Positions 8,616 through 17,573 of a DNA stretch of 64,000 bases are shown in pieces. The notes beneath the pieces are model-generated. The model was not told where the DNA came from. It ran no database searches and worked only from the letters and a program-made list of their open reading frames with translations. Source of the stretch: Halogranum gelatinilyticum (GTDB lineage: Archaea; Halobacteriota; Halobacteria; Halobacteriales; Haloferacaceae); the NCBI RefSeq assembly GCF_900103715.1, contig NZ_FNHL01000001.1:1159295-1223294 (forward strand), given 5' to 3'. The stretch's first letter is position 1. Each line of letters begins with the position of its first letter. The translations under genes and the position numbers were made by a program.

Positions 8616-8634
8616 GCTTATAGGGAAGCGCTTC
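8616..8634 (+). promoter_or_regulatory. nuo operon promoter with palindromic candidate operator
   Basis: A TATA-like GCTTATAG (8616-8623) is followed directly by the perfect 10-bp palindrome GAAGCGCTTC (8625-8634). The nuoA ATG is at 8664, preceded by a GGAG ribosome-binding motif at 8652-8655. A protein bound to the palindrome would lie between the TATA box and the transcription start, which would fit repression. Otherwise 8464-8663 shows no gene. Confidence 0.5.
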
Positions 8635-8663
8635 TAACCCCCGCACGTTACGGAGAACCCGGT

Positions 8664-9077
8664 ATGAATCCATGGATAGCTGTCGGCGCATTAGGGGTAG
8701 TCAGTGTCGGAATTCCGCTCGGTATGATGGCGGTTTCGGCGCTGCTCCGTCCGAGTGTGCCAGAACAAGGTAAAAGCGCCATCTACGAGTCCGGTGAGAT
8801 TCCGACGGGAACGGCGCGCATCCAGTTTAACATCCAGTACTACATGGTTGCGCTGCTGTTCGTCGTCTTCGACATCGAGACCGTCCTCATCTTCCCGTGG
8901 ACGGTCATCTATCGCTCCGCGCTGGAGCAAGGAGCGAGCCTCTCGCAGGTTCTGCTTCCGATGCTCGTCTTCGTCGGAATCCTCGTCGTCGGTCTCGTGT
9001 GGGCATGGCGTAACGGCGCGGTCAAGTGGGTCGCAAGTCCCCTGGCCGAGCGTCGAAAGACAGAGAGACAAACATGA
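8664..9077 (+). CDS. nuoA: NADH-quinone oxidoreductase subunit A
   Basis: A 137-residue membrane subunit with three helices. The loop KSAIYESGEIPTGTARIQFN and the second helix containing FVVFDIETVLIFPW are diagnostic for NuoA/ND3. It is part of the quinone-reducing, proton-pumping arm of complex I. First gene of the nuo operon; its TGA overlaps the nuoB ATG (ATGA). Confidence 0.96.
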   Translation: MNPWIAVGALGVVSVGIPLGMMAVSALLRPSVPEQGKSAIYESGEIPTGTARIQFNIQYYMVALLFVVFDIETVLIFPWTVIYRSALEQGASLSQVLLPMLVFVGILVVGLVWAWRNGAVKWVASPLAERRKTERQT

Positions 9078-9775
9078 GTAGTCAAGACAAGCCATTCGTT
9101 ACGGACGACTCGAAAGTACTGACCGACACCCGGGACGCCCGGATGGCCGGTCAGGACAACCGGTTCAACTCGAAACTGCGTGAGGCATTCGGCTCTTCGC
9201 CGTTCATACTCACGAAGTTCGACAAGTTCATGAACTGGGTCCGCGGGTCCTCGATGTTCATGCTGCAGTTCGGGATCGCCTGCTGCAGTATCGAAATGAT
9301 GCACACCTACGCCGTGAAGCACGACCTCGACCGCTTCGCGGCAGGTGTCCCCCGTGCGTCGCCGCGACAGGCGGACGTCATCATCGTGCCCGGGACCATC
9401 GTGTCGAAGTTCGCGCCGCGTATGAAGCGCGTCTACGACCAGATGCCCGAACCCAAGTTCGTCATCGGGATGGGTTCGTGTACCATCTCGGGCGGCCCGT
9501 TCCAGGAGGGCTACAACGTCGTCAAGGGCGCAGAGGAGGTCATCCCGGTGGACATCCACGTCCCCGGCTGCCCGCCGCGCCCGGAGGCGCTGGTCTACGG
9601 CGTCGCAAAGCTGCAGGAACGCATCGCCAACGGCGAGTCGAGCCCGGTCACGGTCAAGCCGTACGAGCTCGAACAGTTCGGCGACCTCTCTCGTGACGAG
9701 ATCGTCGACGAACTCGCGAAAGAGATCGACGAGGACGACCTCGTCATGCGTTACAACTGGGCTGATTCACCATGA
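9074..9775 (+). CDS. nuoB: NADH-quinone oxidoreductase subunit B
   Basis: A 233-residue subunit that holds cluster N2, the [4Fe-4S] centre passing electrons to quinone. Ligands are visible in FGIACCSIEMM (C70, C71), VIGMGSCTISGG and VPGCPPRPEAL. An acidic C-terminal extension of about 40 residues follows. ATG 9074 overlaps the nuoA stop; an upstream in-frame codon at 9026 would overlap nuoA by 50 nt and is rejected. Its own stop overlaps nuoCD by 4 nt. Confidence 0.96.
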   Translation: MSSQDKPFVTDDSKVLTDTRDARMAGQDNRFNSKLREAFGSSPFILTKFDKFMNWVRGSSMFMLQFGIACCSIEMMHTYAVKHDLDRFAAGVPRASPRQADVIIVPGTIVSKFAPRMKRVYDQMPEPKFVIGMGSCTISGGPFQEGYNVVKGAEEVIPVDIHVPGCPPRPEALVYGVAKLQERIANGESSPVTVKPYELEQFGDLSRDEIVDELAKEIDEDDLVMRYNWADSP

Positions 9776-11442
9776 GCCTCGAAGAACCACAGGACCCCGA
9801 GCAGGCCGCCCTCGAAGGGCAGTCACTCGGCGACGAGATCGCAGACCTGCTCGGCGAACACGTCCTCGCCCGCGAAGAGCATCTCAACGCGCCGGGCTTC
9901 GTCATCCGGCCGGACGAGGTGCAGGACGTCCTCTTCACCCTCCGCGACGAGGCGGGGTTCGACCACCTCTCCTGCGTCACGGCCGAAGAGCGCGAGGACC
10001 GCTACGAGTCCATCTACCATCTGAAGAAGTACGACGACCCCACGCAGGAAGTGAGCGTCGTCGTCCCGACGGACAAGGAGAACCCCGTCAGTCAGACGGC
10101 CGAACCGGTCTACCGGACGGCCGACTGGCACGAGCGGGAGGCATACGACCTCGTCGGCATCGAGTACGAGGGCCACCCCGATCTGCGTCGCATCCTCCTT
10201 CCGGAGACGTGGCAAGGGCATCCCCTCTCGATGGACTACGAGCAGGACCGACCCCAGGTCGTCCCGCTCCGTGAGAACGCCAACCCCCTGCACGAGGACC
10301 ACACGGGCGAGGGCGGCGACACGATGTTCCTCAACATCGGGCCGCACCATCCGGCGACCCACGGTGTGCTTCACCTGAAGACGACGCTCGACGGCGAGCA
10401 GGTCGCCGACGTCGAGTCCGACATCGGCTACCTCCATCGCTGTGAGGAGCAGATCTGCCAGCAGGGAACCTACCGCCACCAGATCATGCCGTATCCGGAC
10501 CGCTGGGACTACATCTCGGCGGGCCTGCTCAACGAGTGGGCGTACGCGCGTGCGGCCGAGGACCTCGCGGACATCGAGGTACCGGAGTACGCACAGATCA
10601 TCCGGACGATGGGCGCGGAGCTGTGTCGCATCGCGGCGCATATGCTCGCGGTCTCGACGTTCGCACTCGACGTCTACGGCGACTTCACGGCCATCTTCAT
10701 GTACGGTATCCGCGACCGGGAGAAGGCCCAGAACATCCTCGAGGACCTCACCGGTCAGCGGCTGATGTTCAACTACTTCCGCCTCGGCGGCGTCGTCTGG
10801 GACCTTCCGGAACCCCGCGAGGAGTTCTTCGAGAAGATTCGGGACTTCCTCGACGACCTGCCGGAGGCACTCGAGGAGTACCACGACCTCATCTCGGCGA
10901 ACGAGATCCTCCAGATGCGGACGGTCGGCACCGGCATCCTCCCCGAGGATGTCGCCAAGAGCTACGGCGCGACCGGACCGGTCGCCCGCGGCTCCGGCGT
11001 CGACTACGACCTCCGCCGCGACGACCCCTACGGCTACTACGACGAGCTCGACTGGGACGTCGTCGTCGAGGACGGCTGTGACAACTACAGCCGGCTGCTC
11101 GTCCGCCTGCGTGAGGTCGAGGAGTCCGCAAAGATCATCGACCAGTGTGTCGACCTGCTCGAGGACTGGCCCGAGGAGGACCGGACCATCCAGGCCAACG
11201 TCCCCCGGACGCTCAAGCCCGAGGACGACACCGAAGTCTACCGCGCCGTCGAAGGCGCGAAGGGCGAACTCGGCATCTACATCCGGTCGGACGGGACCGA
11301 CAAGCCTGGCCGGTTCAAGATCCGCAGCCCGTGTTTCTCGAACCTGCAAACGCTTCCCGAGATGGCACAGGGCGAGTACGTCCCCGACCTCATCGCCGCG
11401 CTCGGCAGCCTCGACATCGTGCTCGGTGAGGTGGACCGGTGA
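9772..11442 (+). CDS. nuoCD: NADH-quinone oxidoreductase subunits C and D, fused
   Basis: A 556-residue fusion. Residues 1 to about 165 are NuoC-like (VYRTADWHEREAYDLVGIEY and HPDLRRILLPETW). From about 180 the sequence is NuoD-like: NIGPHHPATHGVLHL, ESDIGYLHRCEEQI, and the C-terminal EVYRAVEGAKGELGIYIRSD and KIRSPCFSNL. NuoD forms the quinone site with NuoB. C-D fusion is known in several lineages. The ATG overlaps the nuoB stop and its TGA overlaps the GTG start of nuoH. Confidence 0.95.
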   Translation: MSLEEPQDPEQAALEGQSLGDEIADLLGEHVLAREEHLNAPGFVIRPDEVQDVLFTLRDEAGFDHLSCVTAEEREDRYESIYHLKKYDDPTQEVSVVVPTDKENPVSQTAEPVYRTADWHEREAYDLVGIEYEGHPDLRRILLPETWQGHPLSMDYEQDRPQVVPLRENANPLHEDHTGEGGDTMFLNIGPHHPATHGVLHLKTTLDGEQVADVESDIGYLHRCEEQICQQGTYRHQIMPYPDRWDYISAGLLNEWAYARAAEDLADIEVPEYAQIIRTMGAELCRIAAHMLAVSTFALDVYGDFTAIFMYGIRDREKAQNILEDLTGQRLMFNYFRLGGVVWDLPEPREEFFEKIRDFLDDLPEALEEYHDLISANEILQMRTVGTGILPEDVAKSYGATGPVARGSGVDYDLRRDDPYGYYDELDWDVVVEDGCDNYSRLLVRLREVEESAKIIDQCVDLLEDWPEEDRTIQANVPRTLKPEDDTEVYRAVEGAKGELGIYIRSDGTDKPGRFKIRSPCFSNLQTLPEMAQGEYVPDLIAALGSLDIVLGEVDR

Positions 11443-12512
11443 CGGGCGCGTTGCTCCAGTCACAGACCCCGCTCGTCGACACCATCGCCAATCTGCTCGG
11501 CATCGACGGGACGCTCGGAGCCATCGTCGCGAGCCTGATCGGCGCGTTCCTCATCGCCAACCTGCTGTTGGTGCAGACGGCAGTCGCCGGTCCGTGGGCG
11601 AAGCGGAAAATCACTGCCGCGTTCACCGACCGTATCGCGGTCAACCGGGTCGGCCCGTTCGGCCTGCTCGTCATCGTCGCCGACGCCGTCCGACTCCTGT
11701 CGAAGGAACTCATCGTTCCCGACGGCGTCGACCGTCCCGCGTGGGACCTCGGCCCGCTCATCATCCCGTTCTCGGCACTGCTCGGCTTTGCAGTGATTCC
11801 GATGGGTTCGGGAATCCATCTCGCCGACCCCGAGACCGGCCTGGTGTTCGCCTTCGCGGCGAGCTCCATCGCGTCGCTCGGACTCGTCATGATGGGCTAC
11901 GCCTCGAACAACAAGTACTCGCTGCTCGGCGGACTCCGTGCGGTCGCATCCAACATCGCGTACGAGATCCCGCTGATCGTCACGGCCGCGTCCGTGGTCA
12001 TCTTCACCGGGTCGTTGCAGATGAGTACAATCGTCGCCGAACAGACCACCAACACGCTGGCGGTCGTCGGCGGCGTCGCGATCCCCCAGTGGTTCGCGTT
12101 CGTCAACCCCTTCGCGTTCGTGCTGTTCGTCGTCGCGAACCTCGCGGAGGTCGGCCGGAACCCGTTCGACGTTCCGGAAGCACCGACCGAGATCGTCGCC
12201 GGATACCAGACGGAATACTCGTCGGTCTACTTCGTGCTCATCTACCTCGGGGAGTTCATCCACATCTTCCTGGGTGGGGCACTCGCGGCGACGCTGTTCC
12301 TCGGCGGCCCGGACGGTCCGGGTCCGGCGAGTCTCGGCATCGTCTGGTTCATCGCAAAGATCTGGGCCTTCTACCTGTTCACGCAGTGGGCCCGCTCGGC
12401 GCTACCGCGGCTCCGTATCGACCAGTTCATCGAGATCGGTTGGAAGGGCATGCTCGTGCTGTCCTTCGCTAACCTGGTGCTCACGGCCATCATCGTGGGA
12501 GTGATTGTATGA
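11439..12512 (+). CDS. nuoH: NADH-quinone oxidoreductase subunit H
   Basis: A 357-residue membrane subunit with about eight helices, linking the quinone cavity to the pumping arm. Diagnostic segments are NRVGPFGLLVIVADAVRLLS, GLRAVASNIAYEIPL and EVGRNPFDVPEAPTEIVAGY. GTG start at 11439 overlaps the nuoCD stop (GTGA); this gives the expected N-terminus before the first helix. The stop overlaps nuoI by 4 nt. Confidence 0.96.
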   Translation: MTGALLQSQTPLVDTIANLLGIDGTLGAIVASLIGAFLIANLLLVQTAVAGPWAKRKITAAFTDRIAVNRVGPFGLLVIVADAVRLLSKELIVPDGVDRPAWDLGPLIIPFSALLGFAVIPMGSGIHLADPETGLVFAFAASSIASLGLVMMGYASNNKYSLLGGLRAVASNIAYEIPLIVTAASVVIFTGSLQMSTIVAEQTTNTLAVVGGVAIPQWFAFVNPFAFVLFVVANLAEVGRNPFDVPEAPTEIVAGYQTEYSSVYFVLIYLGEFIHIFLGGALAATLFLGGPDGPGPASLGIVWFIAKIWAFYLFTQWARSALPRLRIDQFIEIGWKGMLVLSFANLVLTAIIVGVIV

Positions 12513-12970
12513 TCGGACTACTGAAAGGGATGGCAACGACGATGAAGCACGCACTGGACGGCGAGACGTTCACGGTCGAATATCCGGACGTCGCGCCCGA
12601 AGTGAGCCCGCGGTTCCGCGGTGTTCACAAGTTCAGCCAGGAGCGGTGTATCTGGTGTCGACAGTGTGAGAACGTCTGTCCGAACGACACGATTCAGATC
12701 GTTCAGGACGACAAGCGCAACGGCGAGCAGTACAACCTCCACATCGGCCAGTGTATCTACTGCCGACTCTGTGAGGAGGTCTGCCCCGTCGACGCCATCC
12801 TCCTGACGCAGAACTTCGAGTTCACTGCAGACACGAAGAACGAATTCGTGTACAACAAAGAACAGTTGAAGAACGTCCCGTGGTACAAGGACATCGACCC
12901 CCTCAACTCGCGCAACCCCGACCGTGGCGCGTGGATCGGCGAGGGAGAAGGCGAGGTCGACTACCAATAA
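12509..12970 (+). CDS. nuoI: NADH-quinone oxidoreductase subunit I
   Basis: A 153-residue 8Fe ferredoxin-like subunit. Two [4Fe-4S] motifs are complete: CIWCRQCENVCP (C47, C50, C53, C57) and CIYCRLCEEVCP (C82, C85, C88, C92), with the usual NuoI N-terminus FRGVHKFSQERC before them. It passes electrons to NuoB. Unlike every other junction in this operon, its stop is followed by a 94-nt untranslated spacer with potential secondary structure. Confidence 0.96.
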   Translation: MIGLLKGMATTMKHALDGETFTVEYPDVAPEVSPRFRGVHKFSQERCIWCRQCENVCPNDTIQIVQDDKRNGEQYNLHIGQCIYCRLCEEVCPVDAILLTQNFEFTADTKNEFVYNKEQLKNVPWYKDIDPLNSRNPDRGAWIGEGEGEVDYQ

Positions 12971-12976
12971 CATCGA

Positions 12977-13046
12977 GAATCCCAGGATTTCGACCGCCAG
13001 AGGCCTCGAATGCCGCTGACGGCTCTCGAAATGTTCAAAGGGATTC
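12977..13046 (+). promoter_or_regulatory. Structured intra-operon spacer between nuoI and nuoJ1
   Basis: Nested inverted repeats: GAATCCC (12977-12983) with GGGATTC (13040-13046), inside it TTTCGA (12988-12993) with TCGAAA (13026-13031), and inside that GCCG-CTGA-CGGC (13012-13023). The 3' arm is just upstream of an AAGGAG ribosome-binding site and the ATG at 13065. It may control processing of the transcript or translation of nuoJ1. Confidence 0.4.
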
Positions 13047-13064
13047 CTCAAGGAGACACAAACA

Positions 13065-13325
13065 ATGGTTTATGAAACCATCGCGTTCGCGCTGTTCGCC
13101 CTCGTCACCGTGGGCTGCAGCCTCGGCGTCGTCCTCGTGCGGGACGTCTGGCATTCCGCACTCCTGCTCGGGGGCGCGCTGTTGAGCGTCGCGGTGCATT
13201 ACGTGATGTTGCAGGCGGAGTTCCTCGCCGCCATGCAGATCCTCGTCTACGTAGGCGGGGTTCTCATCCTCATTACGTTCGCCGTGATGCTGACGCGTAC
13301 AGAACCGGAGGTGAGTAGTACATGA
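13065..13325 (+). CDS. nuoJ1: NADH-quinone oxidoreductase subunit J, N-terminal half
   Basis: An 86-residue protein with three helices that corresponds to the first half of NuoJ/ND6, including the conserved third helix QILVYVGGVLILITFAVML. The remaining half is encoded by the next gene, which overlaps by 4 nt, so NuoJ is made as two chains. This split is usual in haloarchaea and is not a frameshift: both halves have proper starts and ribosome-binding context. An AAGGAG motif precedes the ATG. Confidence 0.92.
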   Translation: MVYETIAFALFALVTVGCSLGVVLVRDVWHSALLLGGALLSVAVHYVMLQAEFLAAMQILVYVGGVLILITFAVMLTRTEPEVSST

Positions 13326-13702
13326 CAACGAAACCGCGGCTGAACGACGACTTGAACCTGCTGCCGGGCCTCGCTGCCCTCGCACTGTTCGTCGTCCTGG
13401 CTGCCGTGTTCCTGCAGACGAGCTTCGGCGCCCCGCAAGGGTTCCCGGCCGACGCGAGCATCGTCGCCAGTATCGGCTACGCGATGTTCGACCTTGACTT
13501 CGGCGCGGTGGCGGGCGAGAGCTTCCTCGTCACGTTCCTCGTGATGGCCGTCGCGCTCGACGTCGCTATCGACGCCGCCGTCTATCTGGCGAAGCGCGAC
13601 GACGGCTCGTTCCTGAGCGAGACGACGAGCAAGGCTCGTGCTGCGGCGGACAACGTCGTCCGGACCGACGGCGGTGCCGACGACACTGGGGGTGAGCACT
13701 GA
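13322..13702 (+). CDS. nuoJ2: NADH-quinone oxidoreductase subunit J, C-terminal half
   Basis: A 126-residue protein with two helices (about 16-36 and 65-90) and an acidic soluble tail. By position, length and coupling to nuoJ1 it is the C-terminal half of NuoJ; sequence conservation in this part of NuoJ is low. The ATG overlaps the nuoJ1 stop (ATGA), and its TGA overlaps the nuoK start (TGATG). Confidence 0.85.
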   Translation: MTTKPRLNDDLNLLPGLAALALFVVLAAVFLQTSFGAPQGFPADASIVASIGYAMFDLDFGAVAGESFLVTFLVMAVALDVAIDAAVYLAKRDDGSFLSETTSKARAAADNVVRTDGGADDTGGEH

Positions 13703-14004
13703 TGGTGCCCGCAGAGTGGTATCTGCTCCTCTCGGGGCTGATGTTCTGTATCGGTCTCTTCGGCATCCTGACGCGCCGCAACGCGCTGCTGTTCCTGATG
13801 TCCGTCGAGCTGATGCTGAACGCGGCGAACATCAACCTCGTCGCCTTCTCCTACCAGTGGGGGAACGTGACGGGGCAGACGTTCAGCCTGTTCACGATGG
13901 CGCTGGCGGCCGCGGAGGTCGCCGTCGGTATCGGTATCATCCTCGTGCTGTACCGCAACTTCAACGACATCGACGTGACGAAAGCAACGACCATGAGGTG
14001 GTAA
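13702..14004 (+). CDS. nuoK: NADH-quinone oxidoreductase subunit K
   Basis: A 100-residue subunit with three helices. RNALLFLMSVELMLNAANIN carries the conserved membrane glutamate of the proton channel and AAAEVAVGIGIILVLYRN the second one. This is the typical NuoK length and layout. It begins 1 nt into the nuoJ2 stop codon and is followed 3 nt later by nuoL. Confidence 0.96.
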   Translation: MVPAEWYLLLSGLMFCIGLFGILTRRNALLFLMSVELMLNAANINLVAFSYQWGNVTGQTFSLFTMALAAAEVAVGIGIILVLYRNFNDIDVTKATTMRW

Positions 14005-14007
14005 GTT

Positions 14008-16044
14008 ATGGCAGCATTCGACTACGTTCCGGCGATCGTTCTCCTGCCGTTCCTGTCGTTCCTGATCTCGGTGGGCGTCGCGCTCTCCGGTCGGGACCTG
14101 CTGCCGAAGGGCGGTGCGTTGCCCGGAATCGCAGCGACCGCAGGGGCGTTTCTCCTCTCCGTCTGGGCGGCTATCACCGTCGCAGGCGGCGAGTACTACA
14201 ACCAACATCTCTACACGTGGGCGGCCATCGAAGGCAGCTTCGAGCTGAACTTCGGCGTCCTCATCGACCCGCTCAGCTCGATGATGCTCGTCATCGTGAC
14301 GCTCGTCGCGCTGCTCGTCCACGTCTTCTCGCTCGGCTACATGAACGACGACGGCCAGACGGGCCTTCCCCGGTACTACGCCGGTCTCGGCCTGTTCTCG
14401 GCGTCCATGCTTGGGTTCGTCGTCGCCGACAACCTGCTCATGGCGTTCATGTTCTTCGAGCTGGTCGGGCTCTGCTCGTACCTGCTCATCGGCTTCTGGT
14501 TCCGCCAGTCCGGCCCGCCGAGCGCGGCGAAGAAGGCGTTCCTCGTCACCCGCTTCGGTGACTACTTCTTCCTCATCGGCGTCGTCGCCGTGTTCGCCAC
14601 GTTCGGCACCGCGCAGTTCGCCGGTGCCGAGGCGTTCCCGACGATGGCCGAAGAGGCACTCGCCGGTAACCTGACGGTGAACACGTTCGGCTTCGACGCC
14701 CAGACGTGGTTCACCATCGTCGGCCTGCTCGTCCTCGGTGGCGTCGTCGGCAAGTCCGCGCAGTTCCCGCTGCACACGTGGCTGCCGGACGCCATGGAGG
14801 GTCCGACGCCCGTCTCCGCGCTCATCCACGCCGCGACGATGGTCGCAGCCGGTGTGTACCTCGTCGCGCGGATGTACGGTTTCTACGCGCTGACCCCGAC
14901 GACGCTCGCCATCATCGCGTTCATCGGCGGCTTCACCGCCCTGTTCGCGGCGACGATGGGCGTCGTCAAGCGCGAAATCAAACAGGTGCTCGCGTACTCG
15001 ACCATCTCCCAGTACGGCTACATGATGCTCGCGCTGGGTTCGGGCGGCTACATCGCCGCGACCTTCCACCTCATGACGCACGCCTTCTTCAAGGCACTGC
15101 TGTTCCTGGGTGCGGGGTCGGTCATCATCGCGATGCACCACAACGAGAACATGTGGGACATGGGCAACCTCAAGGAGAAGATGCCCGTGACCTACGCGAC
15201 GTTCCTCGCCGGCTCGCTCGCGCTCGCCGGCATCTTCCCGTTCTCGGGCTTCTGGTCCAAGGACGAGGTGCTCTACGAGGCACTCATCCACGGTCTCGGC
15301 GGCAGCCCGCTGCTGCTCGCCGCGTGGGCGATGGGCCTGCTCGCCGTGTTCTTCACCGGGTTCTACACCTTCCGGATGGTCTTCCTGACCTTCCACGGTG
15401 ACGCCCGCAGCGACACGGCGCGTGACCCCGTCAGCGTCGGCTGGAACGTCAAGGGTCCGCTGGCCGTCCTCGGCGTCCTCGCCGTCGCGGCTGGCTTCAT
15501 CAACATGGTGCCGGTCGCGAAGCTGACGGGTGCCGAGATCGAGTTCCTACACAAGTGGCTCGAACACGGTCCCGCCGGTCTGACGAGCGAGCACTACGGC
15601 GAACTCATCCACGACTTCGCCGGCTACAGTTCCGGCTACCTCGTCGGCGGTGAACTCGGGACCGCGCTCGTCTCGGGTGGTGTCTCGCTGGGAGTCGCCC
15701 TTGCGGGCGTGCTCCTCGCCAACTCGCTGTACAACGTCCCCGAGCCGGTCGAACACACCGACAAGCTCGGCGGCATCAAGACGCTGCTCTACAACAACTA
15801 CTACCAGGACGAGTACCAGGTCTGGCTCGCGGAGGGCGTCACGATGCCCATCTCGCGCGCCGCGGACACGTTCGACCAGGGCGTCGTCGACGGCGTCGTC
15901 AACGGCGTCTCCAGCGTCTCCCTGTTCACGGGCAGTCGCCTGAAGCGCGTCCAGACGGGTGTCGTGAGTAACTACGCGACGCTCCTGACGCTCGGGCTGA
16001 CGGCACTGCTCGTCGTCTTCGGTCTGCTCGGAGGGTGGTTCTGA
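14008..16044 (+). CDS. nuoL: NADH-quinone oxidoreductase subunit L
   Basis: A 678-residue antiporter-like pumping subunit with about 16 helices. The proton-antiporter core is clear: FFELVGLCSYLLIGFWF (glutamate), KSAQFPLHTWLPDAMEGPTP (lysine and HTWLPDAMEGPT signature), VKREIKQVLAYSTISQYGYM. The long C-terminal lateral helix and final transmembrane anchor follow, from about residue 550 onward. It overlaps nuoM by 1 nt (TGATG). Confidence 0.96.
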   Translation: MAAFDYVPAIVLLPFLSFLISVGVALSGRDLLPKGGALPGIAATAGAFLLSVWAAITVAGGEYYNQHLYTWAAIEGSFELNFGVLIDPLSSMMLVIVTLVALLVHVFSLGYMNDDGQTGLPRYYAGLGLFSASMLGFVVADNLLMAFMFFELVGLCSYLLIGFWFRQSGPPSAAKKAFLVTRFGDYFFLIGVVAVFATFGTAQFAGAEAFPTMAEEALAGNLTVNTFGFDAQTWFTIVGLLVLGGVVGKSAQFPLHTWLPDAMEGPTPVSALIHAATMVAAGVYLVARMYGFYALTPTTLAIIAFIGGFTALFAATMGVVKREIKQVLAYSTISQYGYMMLALGSGGYIAATFHLMTHAFFKALLFLGAGSVIIAMHHNENMWDMGNLKEKMPVTYATFLAGSLALAGIFPFSGFWSKDEVLYEALIHGLGGSPLLLAAWAMGLLAVFFTGFYTFRMVFLTFHGDARSDTARDPVSVGWNVKGPLAVLGVLAVAAGFINMVPVAKLTGAEIEFLHKWLEHGPAGLTSEHYGELIHDFAGYSSGYLVGGELGTALVSGGVSLGVALAGVLLANSLYNVPEPVEHTDKLGGIKTLLYNNYYQDEYQVWLAEGVTMPISRAADTFDQGVVDGVVNGVSSVSLFTGSRLKRVQTGVVSNYATLLTLGLTALLVVFGLLGGWF

Positions 16045-17573
16045 TGATTATTGAAGCACTAATCGCGTTCACGTTCGTCGCCGCGCTGGTGACCTTCGTC
16101 GCACCGAACAAGGTCGCTGGCAAGCTGGCGTTCGGACTCAGTCTGGTTCCCATCGCCGGGAGCCTCCTGATGTGGAGCCAGTTCGACGCGACCGGCAACG
16201 CCCTGCTCGGCGGGTCGCTCGCGTTCGAAGAGACCTTCGAGTGGCTCACGCTCGCGGGCTACGAACTGTCGTGGCACACCGGTGTCGACGGCATTAGTAT
16301 GCCGCTGGTCGTCCTGACGACGGTGCTCACGTCGCTGGCAATCGTCAGCGCGTGGACGCCCATCGACGACCGACAGTCGCAGTTCTACGGCCTCTTCCTG
16401 TTCATGGAGGCGAACCTCCTCGGCGTCTTCACGGCGCTGGACTTCTTCATGTGGTTCATCTTCTGGGAAGCGGTCCTCATCCCGATGTACTTCCTTGTCG
16501 GCGTCTGGGGCGGCCCGCGCCGCAAGTACGCCGCGATCAAGTTCTTCGTCTACACGAACATCGCATCGCTCGTGATGTTCATCGGCTTCATGGCACTGGT
16601 CTTCGGTCTCGGTGACTCGATCACGTCGCTGGGACTGCCGGAGATCGCACAGGCGCTCCGGGCCGACGAACTCGGGACGTTCTACGGCATCGACGCCGCG
16701 ACGCTGAAGCTCGTCGCCTTCGTGGCGATGTTCCTCGGCTTCGGGGTCAAGGTGCCCATCGTCCCGCTACACACGTGGCTGCCGGACGCTCACGTCGAAG
16801 CACCCACGCCAGCGTCGGTCATGCTGGCCGGGGTGCTCCTGAAGATGGGGACGTACGCGCTGCTTCGGTTCAACTTCACGATGCTGCCCGAGACCGCCTC
16901 GGCACTCGCGATTCCCATCGCCGCCATCGCAGTCCTCAGCGTCATCTACGGCGCGATGCTCGCGTTGGCCCAGCAGGACCTGAAGCGCATCGTCGCGTAC
17001 TCCTCCGTCTCGTCGATGGGCTACGTCATCCTCGGTCTCATCGCCTACACCGAATTCGGTGTCGGCGGTGCGACCTTCCAGATGATCGCCCACGGTCTCA
17101 TCTCGGGGCTGATGTTCATGGCGGTCGGCGTCATCTACAACACGACGCACACGCGGATGGTCGGCGACATGTCCGGCATGGCCGACCGGATGCCCGTCAC
17201 GACGGGCATCTTCATCGCCGGCGCGTTCGGTTACATGGGGCTGCCGCTCATGGCCGGCTTCGCGGGTGAGTTCTTCATCTTCGTCGGCTCCTTCGGGTCG
17301 ACGGTGCTCCCCTACGCGCCGCTGTTCACGGCCGCGGCGATGTTCGGTATCGTCATCGTCGCCGGCTACCTGCTGCTCGCGATGCAGCGGACGCTGTTCG
17401 GGCAGTTCCGGCTGGAGACCGACTACGAGGTCGGTCCGGCCGCCCTGCACGACACGCTCCCGCTGGCAGTCCTGCTACTGCTCGTCATCGCGCTCGGTGT
17501 CGCACCGGAGCTGTTCTTCCAGATGATCACGGACGCAGTTAATCCGATTCTCCAGACGGGAGGTGGGCTGTGA
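16044..17573 (+). CDS. nuoM: NADH-quinone oxidoreductase subunit M
   Basis: A 509-residue antiporter-like subunit with about 14 helices. FIFWEAVLIPMYFLVGVWGG holds the channel glutamate, KVPIVPLHTWLPDAHVEAPT is the NuoM form of the antiporter signature, and QQDLKRIVAYSSVSSMGYV follows. The start at 16044 overlaps the nuoL stop; a GTG three codons upstream is less likely. Its stop overlaps the nuoN ATG. Confidence 0.96.
   Translation: MIIEALIAFTFVAALVTFVAPNKVAGKLAFGLSLVPIAGSLLMWSQFDATGNALLGGSLAFEETFEWLTLAGYELSWHTGVDGISMPLVVLTTVLTSLAIVSAWTPIDDRQSQFYGLFLFMEANLLGVFTALDFFMWFIFWEAVLIPMYFLVGVWGGPRRKYAAIKFFVYTNIASLVMFIGFMALVFGLGDSITSLGLPEIAQALRADELGTFYGIDAATLKLVAFVAMFLGFGVKVPIVPLHTWLPDAHVEAPTPASVMLAGVLLKMGTYALLRFNFTMLPETASALAIPIAAIAVLSVIYGAMLALAQQDLKRIVAYSSVSSMGYVILGLIAYTEFGVGGATFQMIAHGLISGLMFMAVGVIYNTTHTRMVGDMSGMADRMPVTTGIFIAGAFGYMGLPLMAGFAGEFFIFVGSFGSTVLPYAPLFTAAAMFGIVIVAGYLLLAMQRTLFGQFRLETDYEVGPAALHDTLPLAVLLLLVIALGVAPELFFQMITDAVNPILQTGGGL

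Noticed and set aside
9823-11463. A 546-codon open frame on the minus strand opposite nuoCD
   Set aside because: nuoCD is certain from its motifs. The antisense frame is open because of GC-rich codon bias; its translation is low-complexity Val/Asp/Glu/Arg sequence.
13065-13702. nuoJ1 and nuoJ2 as a frameshifted nuoJ pseudogene
   Set aside because: Each half has a proper start, the second overlaps the first by ATGA like other operon junctions, and split NuoJ is usual in haloarchaea.
13582-15396. A 604-codon open frame on the minus strand opposite nuoL
   Set aside because: The translation is Glu/Arg/His/Asp-rich without hydrophobic core or motifs, a mirror of the nuoK-nuoL codons.
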